Positions 30,575-43,600 of a DNA stretch of 64,000 nucleotides are shown here, piece after piece. The position numbers and the translations under genes were made by a program. The DNA lies in assembly GCA_963556255.1 (NCBI GenBank), contig OY744606.1, positions 81,415,927 through 81,479,926 on the forward strand, given 5' to 3'. Origin of the DNA: Allolobophora icterica (taxonomy: Eukaryota; Annelida; Clitellata; Crassiclitellata; Lumbricidae). The notes under the pieces are model-generated. The model saw only the letters and a program-made list of their open reading frames with translations. It had not been told where the DNA came from and made no database searches. Position 1 is the first letter of the stretch. Every line of letters starts with the position of its first letter.

Positions 30575-30936
30575 CACAGTATAAATAATTACACAGTACG
30601 TCGACTCCCGGCCGATGCAGCAGTCAGAATGTGTGACCGTCCGCCATTTTGAATACGAGCTCTTACACATCGATACACCGAAACCCATCACATCAAATAT
30701 TTTTAAACGTTACAACAACATTGAGGACTACACGCCGATACACCGGAATCCATCACATAAAATATTTTTTAAACGTTACAACATCGAGACTTCATTAGAA
30801 TTAACAATATTATTTTTAACGTTAATTTTAGCTTAGATCTATAATTCAAGAGCTCGTATTCAAAATGGCGTCACCCCAAAAACTAGTCAACAGTTAGCAA
30901 TGCGAGTCGACGTACTGTGTAATTATTTATACTGTG
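30575..30936. mobile_element. 362-bp MITE with perfect 33-bp inverted ends and 7-bp target duplication
   Basis: CTATTAC at 30568-30574 and 30937-30943. The 33-bp ends (30575-30607; 30904-30936) start CACAGTATAAATAATTACAC and are exact inverse copies. A second pair of 23-bp inverted repeats sits inside (30642-30664; 30848-30870, CGCCATTTTGAATACGAGCT). The centre holds two tandem units of about 65 bp (GATACACCGRAAYCCATCAC). No coding capacity. It lies about 0.6 kb upstream of the HSF start codon. Confidence 0.92.
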
Positions 30937-31183
30937 CTATTACGATGACTAAGCGCCATGTCGTTTTCGGTTACTTAAAATTTAGCAGTGCTTTTTTCAG
31001 CCGGAACGCGCCGGCACATTTTTTCAGCTACTAAAAATAATTTATTTATTTTAATAATAAAAACAATAATTTAGTTATTTTAATTTAATTTCAGTGTTGT
31101 GAACCGTTTTCAGTATTTATTGAGACCCCTCACAACCCCCAATCCCGTTTTTCTCGGGATTTTAGCCCTTTCGGAACCTTTTT

Positions 31184-31191
31184 TTCTAGAA
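31184..31191. promoter_or_regulatory. Possible heat shock element core
   Basis: TTCTAGAA is a perfect two-unit inverted TTCnnGAA, about 360 bp upstream of the HSF start codon. A strong HSE needs at least three alternating units and the neighbours here do not fit, so support is weak. Confidence 0.25.
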
Positions 31192-31379
31192 AAAAAACAC
31201 TGAAAGTATAATTTATCCTTTATTTGAAAAATCAAGTGCTAACCGCACTTTGAAATGCACAGTGGACGATTACGACTTACCAGATTTACATTACACTGCT
31301 TAAGCCCTCTGGCACTGTTTACAAAACACGTCTAAATTATCGTAAACAGAAAAGGCGAAACGGCGTCGGCTGGCGACAG

Positions 31380-31387
31380 CCAATCAG
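31380..31387 (+). promoter_or_regulatory. CCAAT box upstream of HSF
   Basis: CCAATCAG is the NF-Y core with its usual 3' flank, about 170 bp before the start codon, in a locally GC-rich stretch (about 31360-31470) that is probably the HSF promoter. The transcription start is not known. Confidence 0.5.
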
Positions 31388-31455
31388 AGCGCGGCTGCTG
31401 TTTTTCCTATTTCCGGTGATCGGTGGCAGAGGGAGGCAAAAGTATGAGCCTTATC

Positions 31456-31468
31456 GGCGCATGCGCAG
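31456..31468. promoter_or_regulatory. NRF1-type palindrome upstream of HSF
   Basis: GGCGCATGCGCAG matches the NRF1 consensus (palindromic GCGCATGCGC), 82 bp before the HSF start codon. It is typical of TATA-less, broadly expressed promoters. Confidence 0.55.
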
Positions 31469-31549
31469 TTGGCATTCTAATGGTGGATTCTGTAATGCGT
31501 GTATGTTTAGTCGGAAGGGAAATTAGTAAAAAATTTACGTAATTAAAAC

Positions 31550-31660
31550 ATGTACACGACCAATTCGGAGCTAGGCACTTCGGCGGTGCCGGCGTTTTTG
31601 TCAAAATTATGGACTTTGGTGGAAGACCCGGATACGAATGAACTGATATGCTGGGATCTT
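31550..31660 (+). CDS. HSF: HSF exon 1 (start of DNA-binding domain)
   Basis: 37 codons from the ATG at 31550 to donor CTT|GTAAGT. They encode [19 protein letters not shown] and NELICWDL. This start precedes the conserved VPAFL by 12 residues, typical for the family. There is no longer in-frame upstream alternative: the 5' leader has stops. Confidence 0.95.
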
Positions 31661-34600
31661 GTAAGTATAAACGATGGCTGACGAAACTGTATGGCTCTAC
31701 TTAAATAGAAATTCTGACACTTTCACAGGTTGCTGCCTAGCATGCTTCCTTTTCTATAGGTTTCAGTTTTGCTGACAATTTATTCGTGACCATAATCGCA
31801 GAAATCGGTGTGTGCTTTCGTAATCGTAAACTCCCAAATTTTAAATGGCTACTCTAGGGCTAAGCGCAGGGCACCAGCTTATTCACGGGCGCTGTGTCGT
31901 ATCGGGGTCAGCCCGAATCCCCGAAACCCGAAAACGCTGAAAATACAGAAAAGCCCGATTTCCCGAAAACAGTTTTATAGAAAGCGGCCGAAGTCCCGAA
32001 AACTATTCAAAGTTAAATTGTAAACTCGTTTACGTGACATAGATCTAGCGTGGCCTTGCATTCATCCGACTTCTACTTACAGTTACATTTTCATCACTAA
32101 TCGATTTCGGGGATCCGGCCGAAATTCGTTTCGGGGATTCGGGGATTCGGGCCGCACCCTTGTTAGAGGGGGATGGTTAAAGATTTACTTAAGTCTGGCG
32201 GCGAGCGAGCATCAAAAATAAACAACATGTCCGGCCCAGACTCGGATAGAATAGAGTGCTGCGATCCACTACTTCCGTTCAAGTATGTACTGAGTAGCAA
32301 AGTGAGGTAAAGGTTTACGGTGGGGCGGTCGCAATCTCGCCCGATGTAAACATCATGGCCGCCACGGAATTGGATAGAATAGAGTATTGCGGACTCTCAG
32401 CCTGCCTCCGCTCAAGTAAGTAAGTAAATAAGTAATGGTTCACGAAAACATTTATTAGTATAAATTCTGCCAGAGACCAGAGAGGATGAAACTGCAGCCA
32501 TTTTGCTGTATTTGAATTTGCGATATTGTAAAGCTGTAAACCCACACTTACCTGTCAGATCTGTGGCCTTCTGAATGCGGAAAATAGTTGATGTTCATAC
32601 GACTAAAGATTAGCAGACTATGAGTTATAAATGGTGACTGTGTTACATTTTCAACTGTGTTGATTAAATAGTAAAATTTAGTAAGGAGTAAATTGTTTCC
32701 ATAAACAGTGAAATGGAAAGGTTTGACTGGTGAAGACGTTAATAAACATTAATTAAACGTTAATATTAAAATCAATTATAGTTTATAATTTTCTGTTATT
32801 TAGTGTATGTTGAAATTCTAAACTTTAATTAGGATGTTGTTGCTTTGGTAGAGTGGCAAGAGCTTTCATGTCTTGGATCAAACACGGTTTGCAAAGGAGA
32901 TTCTACCGTTATACTTCAAGCACAACAACATCGCTAGCTTCATACGACAACTGAATATGTGTTAGTAGCAGGGCTTTAGCATTCTGCTGCATTTGTAAAC
33001 ATTTTAAAAACAAGAATAGTAGATTAATTAACATTAAAAGTCAGTAAATTGTAGAATTAAGTTTTTGTGATGCAGAGAAGAAAACGAGTTTCTTATACGC
33101 TAGAGACTAGGAGAGAAGAGATTAGATGCATTATGCTTTATTTTATTATTATTATTGTATTATAATATTATAAAGGCATTGTTGAAGTCTTTAGATTAAT
33201 GATTAGATTAGATTAAATTAATTATGTAATTTCAGAAGTTTATGCCTGTTTTCTTTCATCCATTTCGTTTCTAGTTTTTCTGTTATGTTTTGTATAATTG
33301 TGCCCAACTGAATGTCATTCACAACAGTTGAAAGGAAGTATTTTAAAACAGATGAGAAATAGGAGGAATCCTTGGAAACAGATGGTTTCGATCTGTGAAG
33401 AAAGGACTTTTGGAGGATTTTCTCAGAGATGTGCAGTGCACGTATTGAACATCAGATGGAGGCTTAAGTGGTCGATTTCGTAGAGACTGAAAAATATTCA
33501 TGACTTGAGGATAAGATTTCGTCAGGTTCCTCTGGTGTATCGTATTGGCAAAGAAAAGCATGAATTTCTTAGATGGGGAAGTTTCCAATTGTCATTAGAT
33601 TTAACATGGAATGACCAATTTTTAAAATGGAAACTAGTAGTCTAGAATGTATCATTGGCATTCTGACATGGATCTGCCAACTTGATGTATGTGGCAAATG
33701 CTTTGTGTTCATTATTCTGTTTTAAATGTGGCAATGGAGAGCAACAGGCAATGTTTAAGATGTGTATCTAAACACATGTGGTGTAGTTGAGGAAGTTAGG
33801 AGCTTGAGTTTGAGAAGAGATAATAATGTCGTGTAGACCAAGGGAACAGGCTGAAGGGAAGTAATGTCTCAAATTAAGGAAATGCAAACATGAGAGCTGG
33901 CTGATCTTATGCTTTGTACTGTTTGCAGATGGCTTTCGGAAAGTCATAACGGTGGAAGCAGCGAACATCAAGATGGAGAAGGATGACTTGGAGTTTGCGC
34001 ATCCGTATTTCATCCAGGGACAGGAGCCTCTGCTGGAATTCATTAAACGCAAGGTCTGATGAGAATGCAGTCAGTCCTCTTTCTGTTAAATCTCTGCAAT
34101 TCTGTGAACTGTCATAATCTGTTGCAGTTGAGAGTTGCTACCAAAATCATCATTTTAAGCATTTCGTTTTGTAATATTGTCTTGCTTTGGCTTCCTGACA
34201 GTTCCTGTCTCCACTCTTATCTTCTTCAAGATCATTCTTGTCTCTAAGGCACAACAGGGCTTAGATCCAGCCTACCTTTGTGATCTAATGCACAAACCTC
34301 TGTCTGCTTCTTCTCATTGACCCCTACGTTCTCTGAATCAGCTTGATCTGTTTGTTCCCCTTGTGAGGTCTGCCCTGGCTCAGTCTCCTTTTTTCGCTGT
34401 CGTGGGCCCATCCCTATGGAACTCCATTCCCTTGGTATCGCATGGGACCCTACTTACTAGGTTGTCTCTCTCTTGTTCATAGTTTAAAGTCTTTTCTGTT
34501 TCCACGATGCTCTTGGACCCCTACGTTCTCCTTGAAGTGGATAAGCGTAGAGACGGGAAAGAACGCTCAGAGCTCCTCTGAGTATTTCACACTGTGAGAG

Positions 34601-37600
34601 GCGCTTTATAAATTCCCAGATACCATACCATAGCGTAGCATAATAGCCTTCAGATGGAATTTTCATAAACACTTTAAAATATCAGTATTCAGTAGAGCTG
34701 CTACCTTCTGGAGCCATTCACCATTTGGCAGGCTTCCAAAAATTTTTAGTTGTCCAAAGAAACGACGTAATTAGATTTTAATGGAGTTGAATGGTTTTGT
34801 GTTTCTGTCTTTTTAAATTGTTTTCTGATCAAGTGGTGAGGTGTGTGTTTGTATGTTTGATTATTAGGCTCCTAACCCCAAAGCTGTCGAAAGTGGTGGT
34901 GGTGGTGGTGGTGGTCAGGGCAGTGAAGATTTGTCGAAAGTCTATTCTGATGTGGCAGCCATGAAGGGCAGACAGGATTCAATGACGTCTAAACTGGAAC
35001 ATCTGAAAATGTACACTTGTCAATCTTAATTGTTAACTCCATATTTCTAAAGCGCTGCTCTAAGGCTAAGTGCAGAGCTTATTCATGAGCGTTGCGTCAA
35101 GTCAGAGGGGTTGTCTTTCTGCCGTTGCATTCGACTTCTTATATGCCGACATTTGCTTCAGATCGCAGGCTTTTGTGCAGGTCATGGCATTGTTGTAGAA
35201 AAAATGTGCTATATTAATCTTACAGTGGATAATCAATCACAAATCAGTCGGCATTTTAATACAACTGAGATACAGCAGGACATACGACGATGTGAGGACC
35301 AAATTTCTTTGATGTTTATTGCCTGACGTAATGATGTATTGCTGGTAGAACGATGAGAGATAGATAGGTTGATAAACAGATGAAGCAGTGGACGAATTGT
35401 ATCACAAAAAGTACAGTTCTGTATGTACACTGGTTTGGATTGAAAAGGACTTGGTTTAACTGGAACTGTAGTTTGAAGAAGTTTGTAGGATATTTCATTT
35501 TGAAATCTTGTTTAAGGTGTTGAATGTTGTGAAGAGGTTGTTGAAGTAAATTGCTGTTTCTTCTTTCAGAGAGAATGAGGTTCTGTGGAAAGAGGTTGTG
35601 ACTCTGAGACAGCGACACTTGAAGCAAGAACAAATTGTCAATAAGGTAATCATTTAATTAATTTAAATAGCCAAACTTTGTCTGTATTCCATGGAGATAG
35701 GGCTACATGGCGGTTGTTTGCTGGTGGAGCAGCCTTTGACCTTGGAGTGTCAGAGGTTAAGCGATACAACCCATTTAAAGAAAGCTTCAAAGACTGTTCC
35801 AAGATGCAGGTGTCTAATGCAGCAGACATCAACCGATGGTGTACTTAATCCAAGCCATAATGAGGTCAGTATCCGACAGATGAGTCCTATGGTGGATGAG
35901 CAATTTGAAAAAAAGTAAGTCTTAAGTTGAGAACGAAGTGACATAAGCGACTGAGCAGAAGAGACAGATACAGGGAGAGAGTATCAAAAGTAGGTCCAAC
36001 AACCAAGAACGCATGACCATTGGCCAAGTAGTTCTTGACATCCACTGTTTGCTCTTGATAATTTATGTTGTGCCAGTTTTAGGCTATAAGGTCATTATGT
36101 CTTGGGGCTGTCCTTCAGAAACCGATACCCTGTTTTAACAACTCATTTCTTGTACCTTGAGTCCTAAGTTCTGTTATAGAGAAGTGTTGTTTATCTGCCC
36201 CTCAGTGTGTTGATGAGGAGACATGGCTGGCTTGTAAGTAAGTAAGTAAGTAAGTATATCCTTTAATAGTACCAATTGCTAACCGCACTTTGTCCCTTGC
36301 CATCTGATCATCTTCCACTGAATGTTAACTCAGTTCGTATTGTTGTGTAAGTGGATTGTCTCCAACACATTGTCTCAAGTCTCAACTGGGTCTTGCTCCA
36401 CAGTACTTACGTGATCTAATTCAACGGCCTCATTCTGCTGCTTCGCTGCGTCATCTCCGATCTTCTGATCGTCTTGACCTTTTAGTTCCTTGTGTCAGGA
36501 CTACTATGGCTGAGTCCAGATCCTTTGCCTGCATAGGTCCCTCACTTTGGAACCGACTTCCTCCTTCTGTCTGGTAGCGTTGCTTCTTCCTTTTCACAGC
36601 TTAAATCCTGCTTTTTCTCTCAGGGTCTCGCGCACTGGGAGCGCCTCTGAATGGTCTATACCACGAGAGGCGCTTTATACTATTATTATTATTATTATTA
36701 AAGTAGTTTTATATAGCGCCCCTTCAAGATTGCCTACTCAGGAGCACTCCCAGCCCAACCACGGTCAAATAACGCAGTTTTGAGGACAGTAAGGAACAGG
36801 GTAAAATGACCAATCGGTTTTTGACGGAGCTTGATAGGGAGCCCATTCCAGGCCATGGGAGCAGCCACAGAGAAGGCAATACAATACAACACAGCCTGTC
36901 CTGTCTCTTGTTGCCTGAACCTACACCTCGTGTGGTTTTGTTATGCAGTTCGATTTTAGGGTGTTCTCAGCACTTGTGTACTCTCAGGGGTTCTAATCAT
37001 TGACCTAAGAAGGGTCATGACCTCCTGCCCTTTTGGTGTTAAACCCCTCCCCCCAGTGAATGTGATGAGTTACTAATATCTGAAGTCTTTCTGTAGCTGA
37101 TCCAGTTCCTCGTAACGTTGGTTGGCGATCGTACGTTGGGTGGGATGAAGCGCAAGTTTCCACTGATGCTGCAGGACGGTTCAGCTGGCAGCGACGAGTC
37201 AATGCCACCTGCGGCCAAGGTCCCTCGATCAAACAACGCCGAATGTCCCTCGCAAGACGTCTCCACTGAAATGGTTGGTTGGATCAGGTTTTCATGTGGA
37301 AAAACGGTTGAAGCGTAAGATGTGATTGCTTGTTGTGATTAAGGACAGTGGGATGGGGGAGGATGATTATGATGACAACAGGAGGGTGAGTTAGGGTGAT
37401 ATGATGACGACAGGAGGGTGAGTTAGGGTGATGATTATTCATGATTCATTGGTTCATTTATGTATTGCATTTTCAAGAAATCTATGCTAAGGTGTGCCCT
37501 GCTCAGTCTTGGAAAATGGGAGAACGATGTTGAATAAGATGATTCCAGGTATTTCAGTTTAAAGAGGGATGGAGAAGAGAGAAGGAGGTACAGAGAGAAC

Positions 37601-40600
37601 GAGAGATACATAGAGAGGTGCAAGGTGTCATTGGTTGATGTGTGATGTTTTCTGTTTGGAACAGAAGAGGAAAGCGGACAACCTGGAACCGCTTGCGATT
37701 CTCAAGGACGGTGAGATGCATTCACTGGAACTGACGGATCTTCTGGAGAATGACAATGACGTGGTCTCATCAATGACCGATCTCTTTCCATCGACCGATG
37801 ACGTCATCCCTGGAGCAGCAGACGCAACGAGCGTTGGCATCTCACCAGATGAACTCATCTTTGCTCCATGTCCAGATGGAGGTCAACCAACAACTACAGA
37901 ACCAGCGGCAATTGATATTTCGAGCCTTGTCTCGGCATCGACTCTGCCAGAGCCCATCACGACCATCGCCAGAGCAGACCCCAATCACTATGGAATCAGG
38001 TACGCTGGCCATCTGCCTCCGTAGCTGGCCATCTTACGGCGATCTGTCGAGCATCAGTTGGAATCTGTTGAAATGATTGTACTTTGTTACGTAGACGCAA
38101 TTCTATATTGACATCCTGTATGTTCTGGTGCTGATGCTGTACTAGAAGTTTCCAGCTGAGATGAGATTGGATGAGATTAGATGGTCTGTTTATATATCTG
38201 GTGATTTAGATAGGAATGTAGTGTATCATGTGGGAACAGTTCTTATGGTTATACACGTAGCATCCGGATGAATGTAAGGATAGATGGACAGATGGATGGA
38301 GGAAGGACGGAAGGAAGGAAGGGATAGATGAATGGCTGGAAGGAGGGATGGATGGATGAATGGATGAAAATGTTTAGCATGATGTTTGGTATACTCTGAC
38401 TTATCTTCAGTCATAGTTCTCGAATGTCTTCTTTCATTTTTCCGTCAGTTACAGTTGAATGATTTCTGGAGACGGTTGATTGGTTGATCATTTCTTGTTT
38501 TATTTACTCTTAGTGAATTTGATAAGAGTGAAATGTCGACTCAGTTGGACCACCTTCAGGCGGAACTTGATCACGTTCGAGACGTCTTTTCGTCCGGTGG
38601 AACATACAACTTTGATGCAAACACTCTGTTTGAGGTGAGTCAATGAGTACCTTGCTCACCCATCTTCCTTCTGTCTTTATGTTATACAATACGATACATC
38701 GGCGCATGTCGTGTGAACCTCATTTGCAGAAGCGAATGTAAACGGATGAACCTAATATCAGTGAACGAATGATCATCCTCAGAATTGGTGATGTAGAGAT
38801 TTGAAGACTGTGATAGGTTGACCGATATGGTTGTGTGTAAAACTTGAGCATGTAGTTGTTGCTGCATGATTTCGTTTTAATCATCTGTTGCCTTCTCTTC
38901 AAAGTACGACTGAGCGCCCAAGAGTAGTTTGCTCTTCAGCTGGGGCTATATAAATTTTCAGTTATGATTACTGGGCATAACACTTTGATATATCACGGAT
39001 GGCAGTCAGTAAGCTTTAGTGTTGGAGGAAATGATTCGTTCTTTTGTGCACAATGAATTTGACTGTAATGTCAGCCAGAGTATCTGCTTGGCAGGAGTGT
39101 TATTAGTGGATATACTTAAAATCAGGACATAAAATCGCATGTCTTCTGACACAAAGTCTGCAGTTGACAGTGTCCAGTGTGCAATTGATTTGTCTGGAGT
39201 GTGCAGAATGAATTTTTTACAGATTAGCTCAAGTCAACTACATGCGATTTCATTATAACACCTGAAATATTTTACTTACCAGTTCAAGGACAGTTGAGGA
39301 AGTGTTGATATTTTGAGTATTTGACGGACTGGGTGAGATGCATGTGTCGAGATGTTTATCACTGATGTTCTTTAGCTTTAAAAAGGAGATTCTTCTTCAG
39401 ATATTTTCAAATGTGAATTGTATAGATATGGCTTGCTGTTACTTTGCACTGGTCAGTGTTATCCTTTGTGACTGTTTCGGAGCCTGACTTAAGTCTTGAG
39501 CTGAGATGATCTGAGGCTGGAAGCAGTGGCCTACTGTGCATAATTCAATTAACAGATCTGATAGTTGTGAAACTTTTCTTGTGTTGAACAGTTGCCTCCT
39601 AACGCTGATTTCAGTTATCCCTCGTTTCCGTTAAACATGGTAGGTCACCCTCTCGCTATTCAACCAACTCTTGGTTTTGTTTCCATGGCTGGTAATAATT
39701 TTTCCTTCTCACAAAGAAGGCAAAACCATTACAGAATGTTTGAAGAATACTTTGATGCATATGGGGGTTAGCAGCAGTTTCGGATGTCTGACAAATGTTG
39801 CCAAGTGCTACTCCCAGATTCTGATAAATTTAGCTCTTTTTATTCCATTGTCTCCGTTTTCATTTGCCTGTTTCTGAGCCTCAAACTCCAGCACTGGACG
39901 TTGCATTTCAGGTAATCCTGCCTTGTGAGCTGAACACTGTTTCCTGTCCATTGGTCAGGATATTCTGAATGATTTTCGACAGTTCTTATCAGTGTGCATC
40001 CTTTCTATCTTTTTTCCAGGGAAATCTTCATCATTGTTGTTGATGGGCTGAAACCCCCCCGCAGATGATCACTGCACTTCTAATCACTCCCTTCCACACT
40101 TCTTCATCTTCTGCTGTCACAGTCTGTTTGATACCAGTCTTAAGTTTCATTCTTTGTAATGTCCATAAGAAATTCCTAACATAACAACTTTAACATTTCT
40201 GTCGTATTAAACCTGAACTTAAATTGTATCCAAGAAGACCGAGTTTTATGTCTCATGATAACGTACATTTTTAACAGAGTTTACACCAACATGCAATCCA
40301 GATCATAACATCTTTTGCCAAAATTGTGTTCCGTGTGGATTTCAGTCAATTTCCAAAGAACTGCATTTGATAATCTCGTAGATAGACCTGTGTCTTCTGT
40401 AATGTCTGCTGTAGGGCTCTGTTAAATTCACAATTCAGGTGCATATGAAAAATGATTTTATGAAATGATTTCACAGAGATTTCTATGCCATTCAAAATGA
40501 TTGCTTAGACTTTGGAACAAAGAAATTGTAACTGTTAGCCTGCCTTTAAATTTATAAAGAAATTCATTTAAAGCATTTGTGACATTGGTTCTGTTATAGT

Positions 40601-43600
40601 GTTGATATATGTCCATTTGTCCAAGTTCTAAAAACTCTTTTGGGCTTTTTGAATAATTACATCTCTGCTCAACTTGCAAATTCTTCAGGCATTGAAAAGC
40701 CATTCTGTTGTGAATCTGTTGCTCTTGATTGCTTTTAAACTTTAAATACTAAAGTTTCCTTCCATTTTACTAATTTTTAATTTATTGTTTAAAAATAATC
40801 TATTCGGTTTTATTCTACTACTTAAACAGATGAACTTAGTGAATAATAGTTACCAGTAGATGCTTATATGATAGATTTTCAAAAAATTTGTCAGTAAAAC
40901 ATTTTCTTGAATTTTTGCCATTCTTCCTAAAAAGGGGAAGCAAGTGTCGACTTTCGCAGTGGTTGTAAAGCTGTTTTGAGTTGCATCTAGGGCAGAGGTT
41001 TTTATAGATCATGCTGTATGAACCAGACACAAGTGTAGCGTAATTTTAAGGAAATTGTTAAGAAAATACCAGAGGTTGAAAGGACCTTCTGATCAACGTG
41101 TGCCATGGAGCTCAAATGTCGGAGAAGGTGTAATTTGTCTTCCTAATTTGCAGTTATTTTCACTTTTAATGATGAATATGCTACAGTTGTTTCTCGATGA
41201 TGGTGATGGTGATGATGATCTGTGCATCTGAAACGTTTGACTTTCTGTGACTTGATGAGCTATGAACGTTGTCGATTGTTAACTCGAAGCAGAAGTAGGT
41301 ATGATGTATGTATATAGGAGTGCTTTGCAAAGAGAATTTCTGCAATGATATTCGTGTCTTTTTCTGATAAGAATTGTTGAAATTGTTTTCTTTCAGCTCT
41401 TTAGTCCTGATTCATCTTTGCTGTCTTCTCCGAAAGTGGTGAGTGTTTAAGATATCCTCTCGTTTCATTAATATCTGATCCATTTGGTGTTTGAGTTCTT
41501 AACAACGTTACAGTCCAGTGAGTCCATTGTAGGTGAGCTGCGCACTTACTGTTAGCATGACATTGACTGCTCTTCTATCTCAGCCACTTGCTAAACTCCT
41601 TTAATGCTTCTGGTCAAACCGTAGCATACTTTTGTGGAGAAAATGAAGGAATTGGTAAAACTGGAGCGCCATGAATTGGTAATTGGTATTTTATTAGACT
41701 GTGGTAAATTACTGAAGGTTGCAAATGTAGTTTGGGAATCATGTGTCAACAGGAAGTTCAAAGGAAACAAAAGCTCCATCATTAATAACTACGACATTCA
41801 TAACTTATGTTTAATGACAATTTCACTTATTGAGATGATGCAGTTGTTAATAGTTTTTTTTAGCAACACTTGTTTCGTAGAGTTGTCAGAAGTAGAACTG
41901 TCAGAAAAGACTGATGGTAAGAGTCTGTTAAATGTTTCTTCAATGGCACCATTCACCAAAGGAGTGAAGACTGATATGTGCTGTGGTCGGAGTAAGGAGT
42001 GATTGTCTGACGTTCTATGCACTCATCTGGTCATTGTTATCAAGGAAGAGACAGACAGAAAGAGAGGAGAGAGAGAAAGGAGACAGGCAGGGGCTGGAGA
42101 CAGGGAAGACTTTTACAAATCAAGATGTTTTTTACCTTATCTGGTACTGTTGCACAGACAATCTGCTGTTGTTATAGTGGTTGTTGTTCTCGTTGTTTCT
42201 AAGTTGCCATGCATGTTGTCTGTTGACCAGCTTTTTAGTCCAGATGTTGCTTATCTGTCAACTCCAAATCTGGTACGTTGGTCACTCATCCAAAGTAAAA
42301 CAGTTGTTCTGATCTCTGTGTTCTTTCTAACCCTACATCTTTAACACTATCTCAGTTGGTTGAAGTACTAACATACATGTATACTGTGGTCATGCCATCA
42401 CAAGTGGAATTGTTATTTTTAGTAATAGTACTAGTAATAACATCTAGTCATAGTAATGTATTATAGTAATAATGCTGATTTATGTCAATGCGGCCATTGA
42501 ATTCCAGTGCGGTCATTTACAAATAATGAGCAAAATTGACTGTTCGAGAAGTATGCTCAACTGAGTTTTCTTAAATTTTTGAGATTCATTCTTACTGAGA
42601 ATAAGAAATCATCATCTAATGTGAATTAAAATAAATAAAAAATAGCAGTGAATGGACTGATAATGACGGATGCTGAAACTGTTACTGCAAACAATTGTTG
42701 TGTTTGGAAACTGATGACACTGATCGAGTGATTGAGCAGGTGATTGAGCAGATGAGCAGTTGACATGTATTGTGCAGAGAGGCCTATGTAATGTATTGTA
42801 TGGTTTATATAATGGTTTAGGTTGAGTGTGTGGCTGAGCAGGTGGAATGATTGTAATAAACGATGCTTGTTCTATTGTTTCCAGTTGTTGGATGGAGATG
42901 AGGACAATGAATTGGCTGCACTGGAGAAGTCAAAGCCAAAGAACGATTCGCATGGAACTGTCATTGGTAAGATCCTCTTTCCTATCGTTGGTAAGATCCT
43001 CATTCCTATCTAGGACAGACAGCCCTGAACAGCTCTTTCCTGTCTTTTACCCCTTCACTTCTCGTCTCTCTGACTTCTTGGATTTCAACTGGACTTTGCC
43101 AGTGGATTCTGGGCTGGTTTAACTCTACAGTGACCAACTGACCAAGTATAATGTAGTACATTCAATTCAATTCAACTTTATTGATCCGAATTCAATACAA
43201 AAGTACAGTAGGCACCAATCGGAATGTAAAACATTCGGGATACAATAGGGAAAGCCCAAAATGGAAATAGGTCCCGCTTAATTAGGGCCGCCTATTTGTT
43301 ACATAGTAATAAGATGGCACCAAAAAAGAAAAAGAAAAATGATGGGGACAAAAACCAGGCCCTGAAAATACTGTCCTTGAGGTATAGTATGAATGAAAAG
43401 TAAAGGACTAGTTGAAAATACAAGAAAATGCAAACAAACAAAACAAAACAAAAAAGAAACAAAAATAAAATGCATCAGATGATTAGCATGGCTCAGCCGA
43501 GCACCTATTACTGTAAACAGGATTACAGAAAAGAACTTGGTAAAATAAACACACACAAAATAAGCACATCCCAATCAAGAGAATTAAATGTATGCTTACT

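Noticed and set aside
10919..31500. Additional host protein-coding genes in the central 20 kb
   Set aside because: Frames of 60-145 codons exist, but those examined are repeats, LINE/hAT fragments or lack any recognisable motif and splice context.
37274..37318. Strong-looking donor GTAAGA near 37316 for HSF exon 6
   Set aside because: It leaves phase 2, and the matching frame of exon 7 then hits a stop after about 20 codons. The phase-0 donor at 37274 keeps the long open frame.
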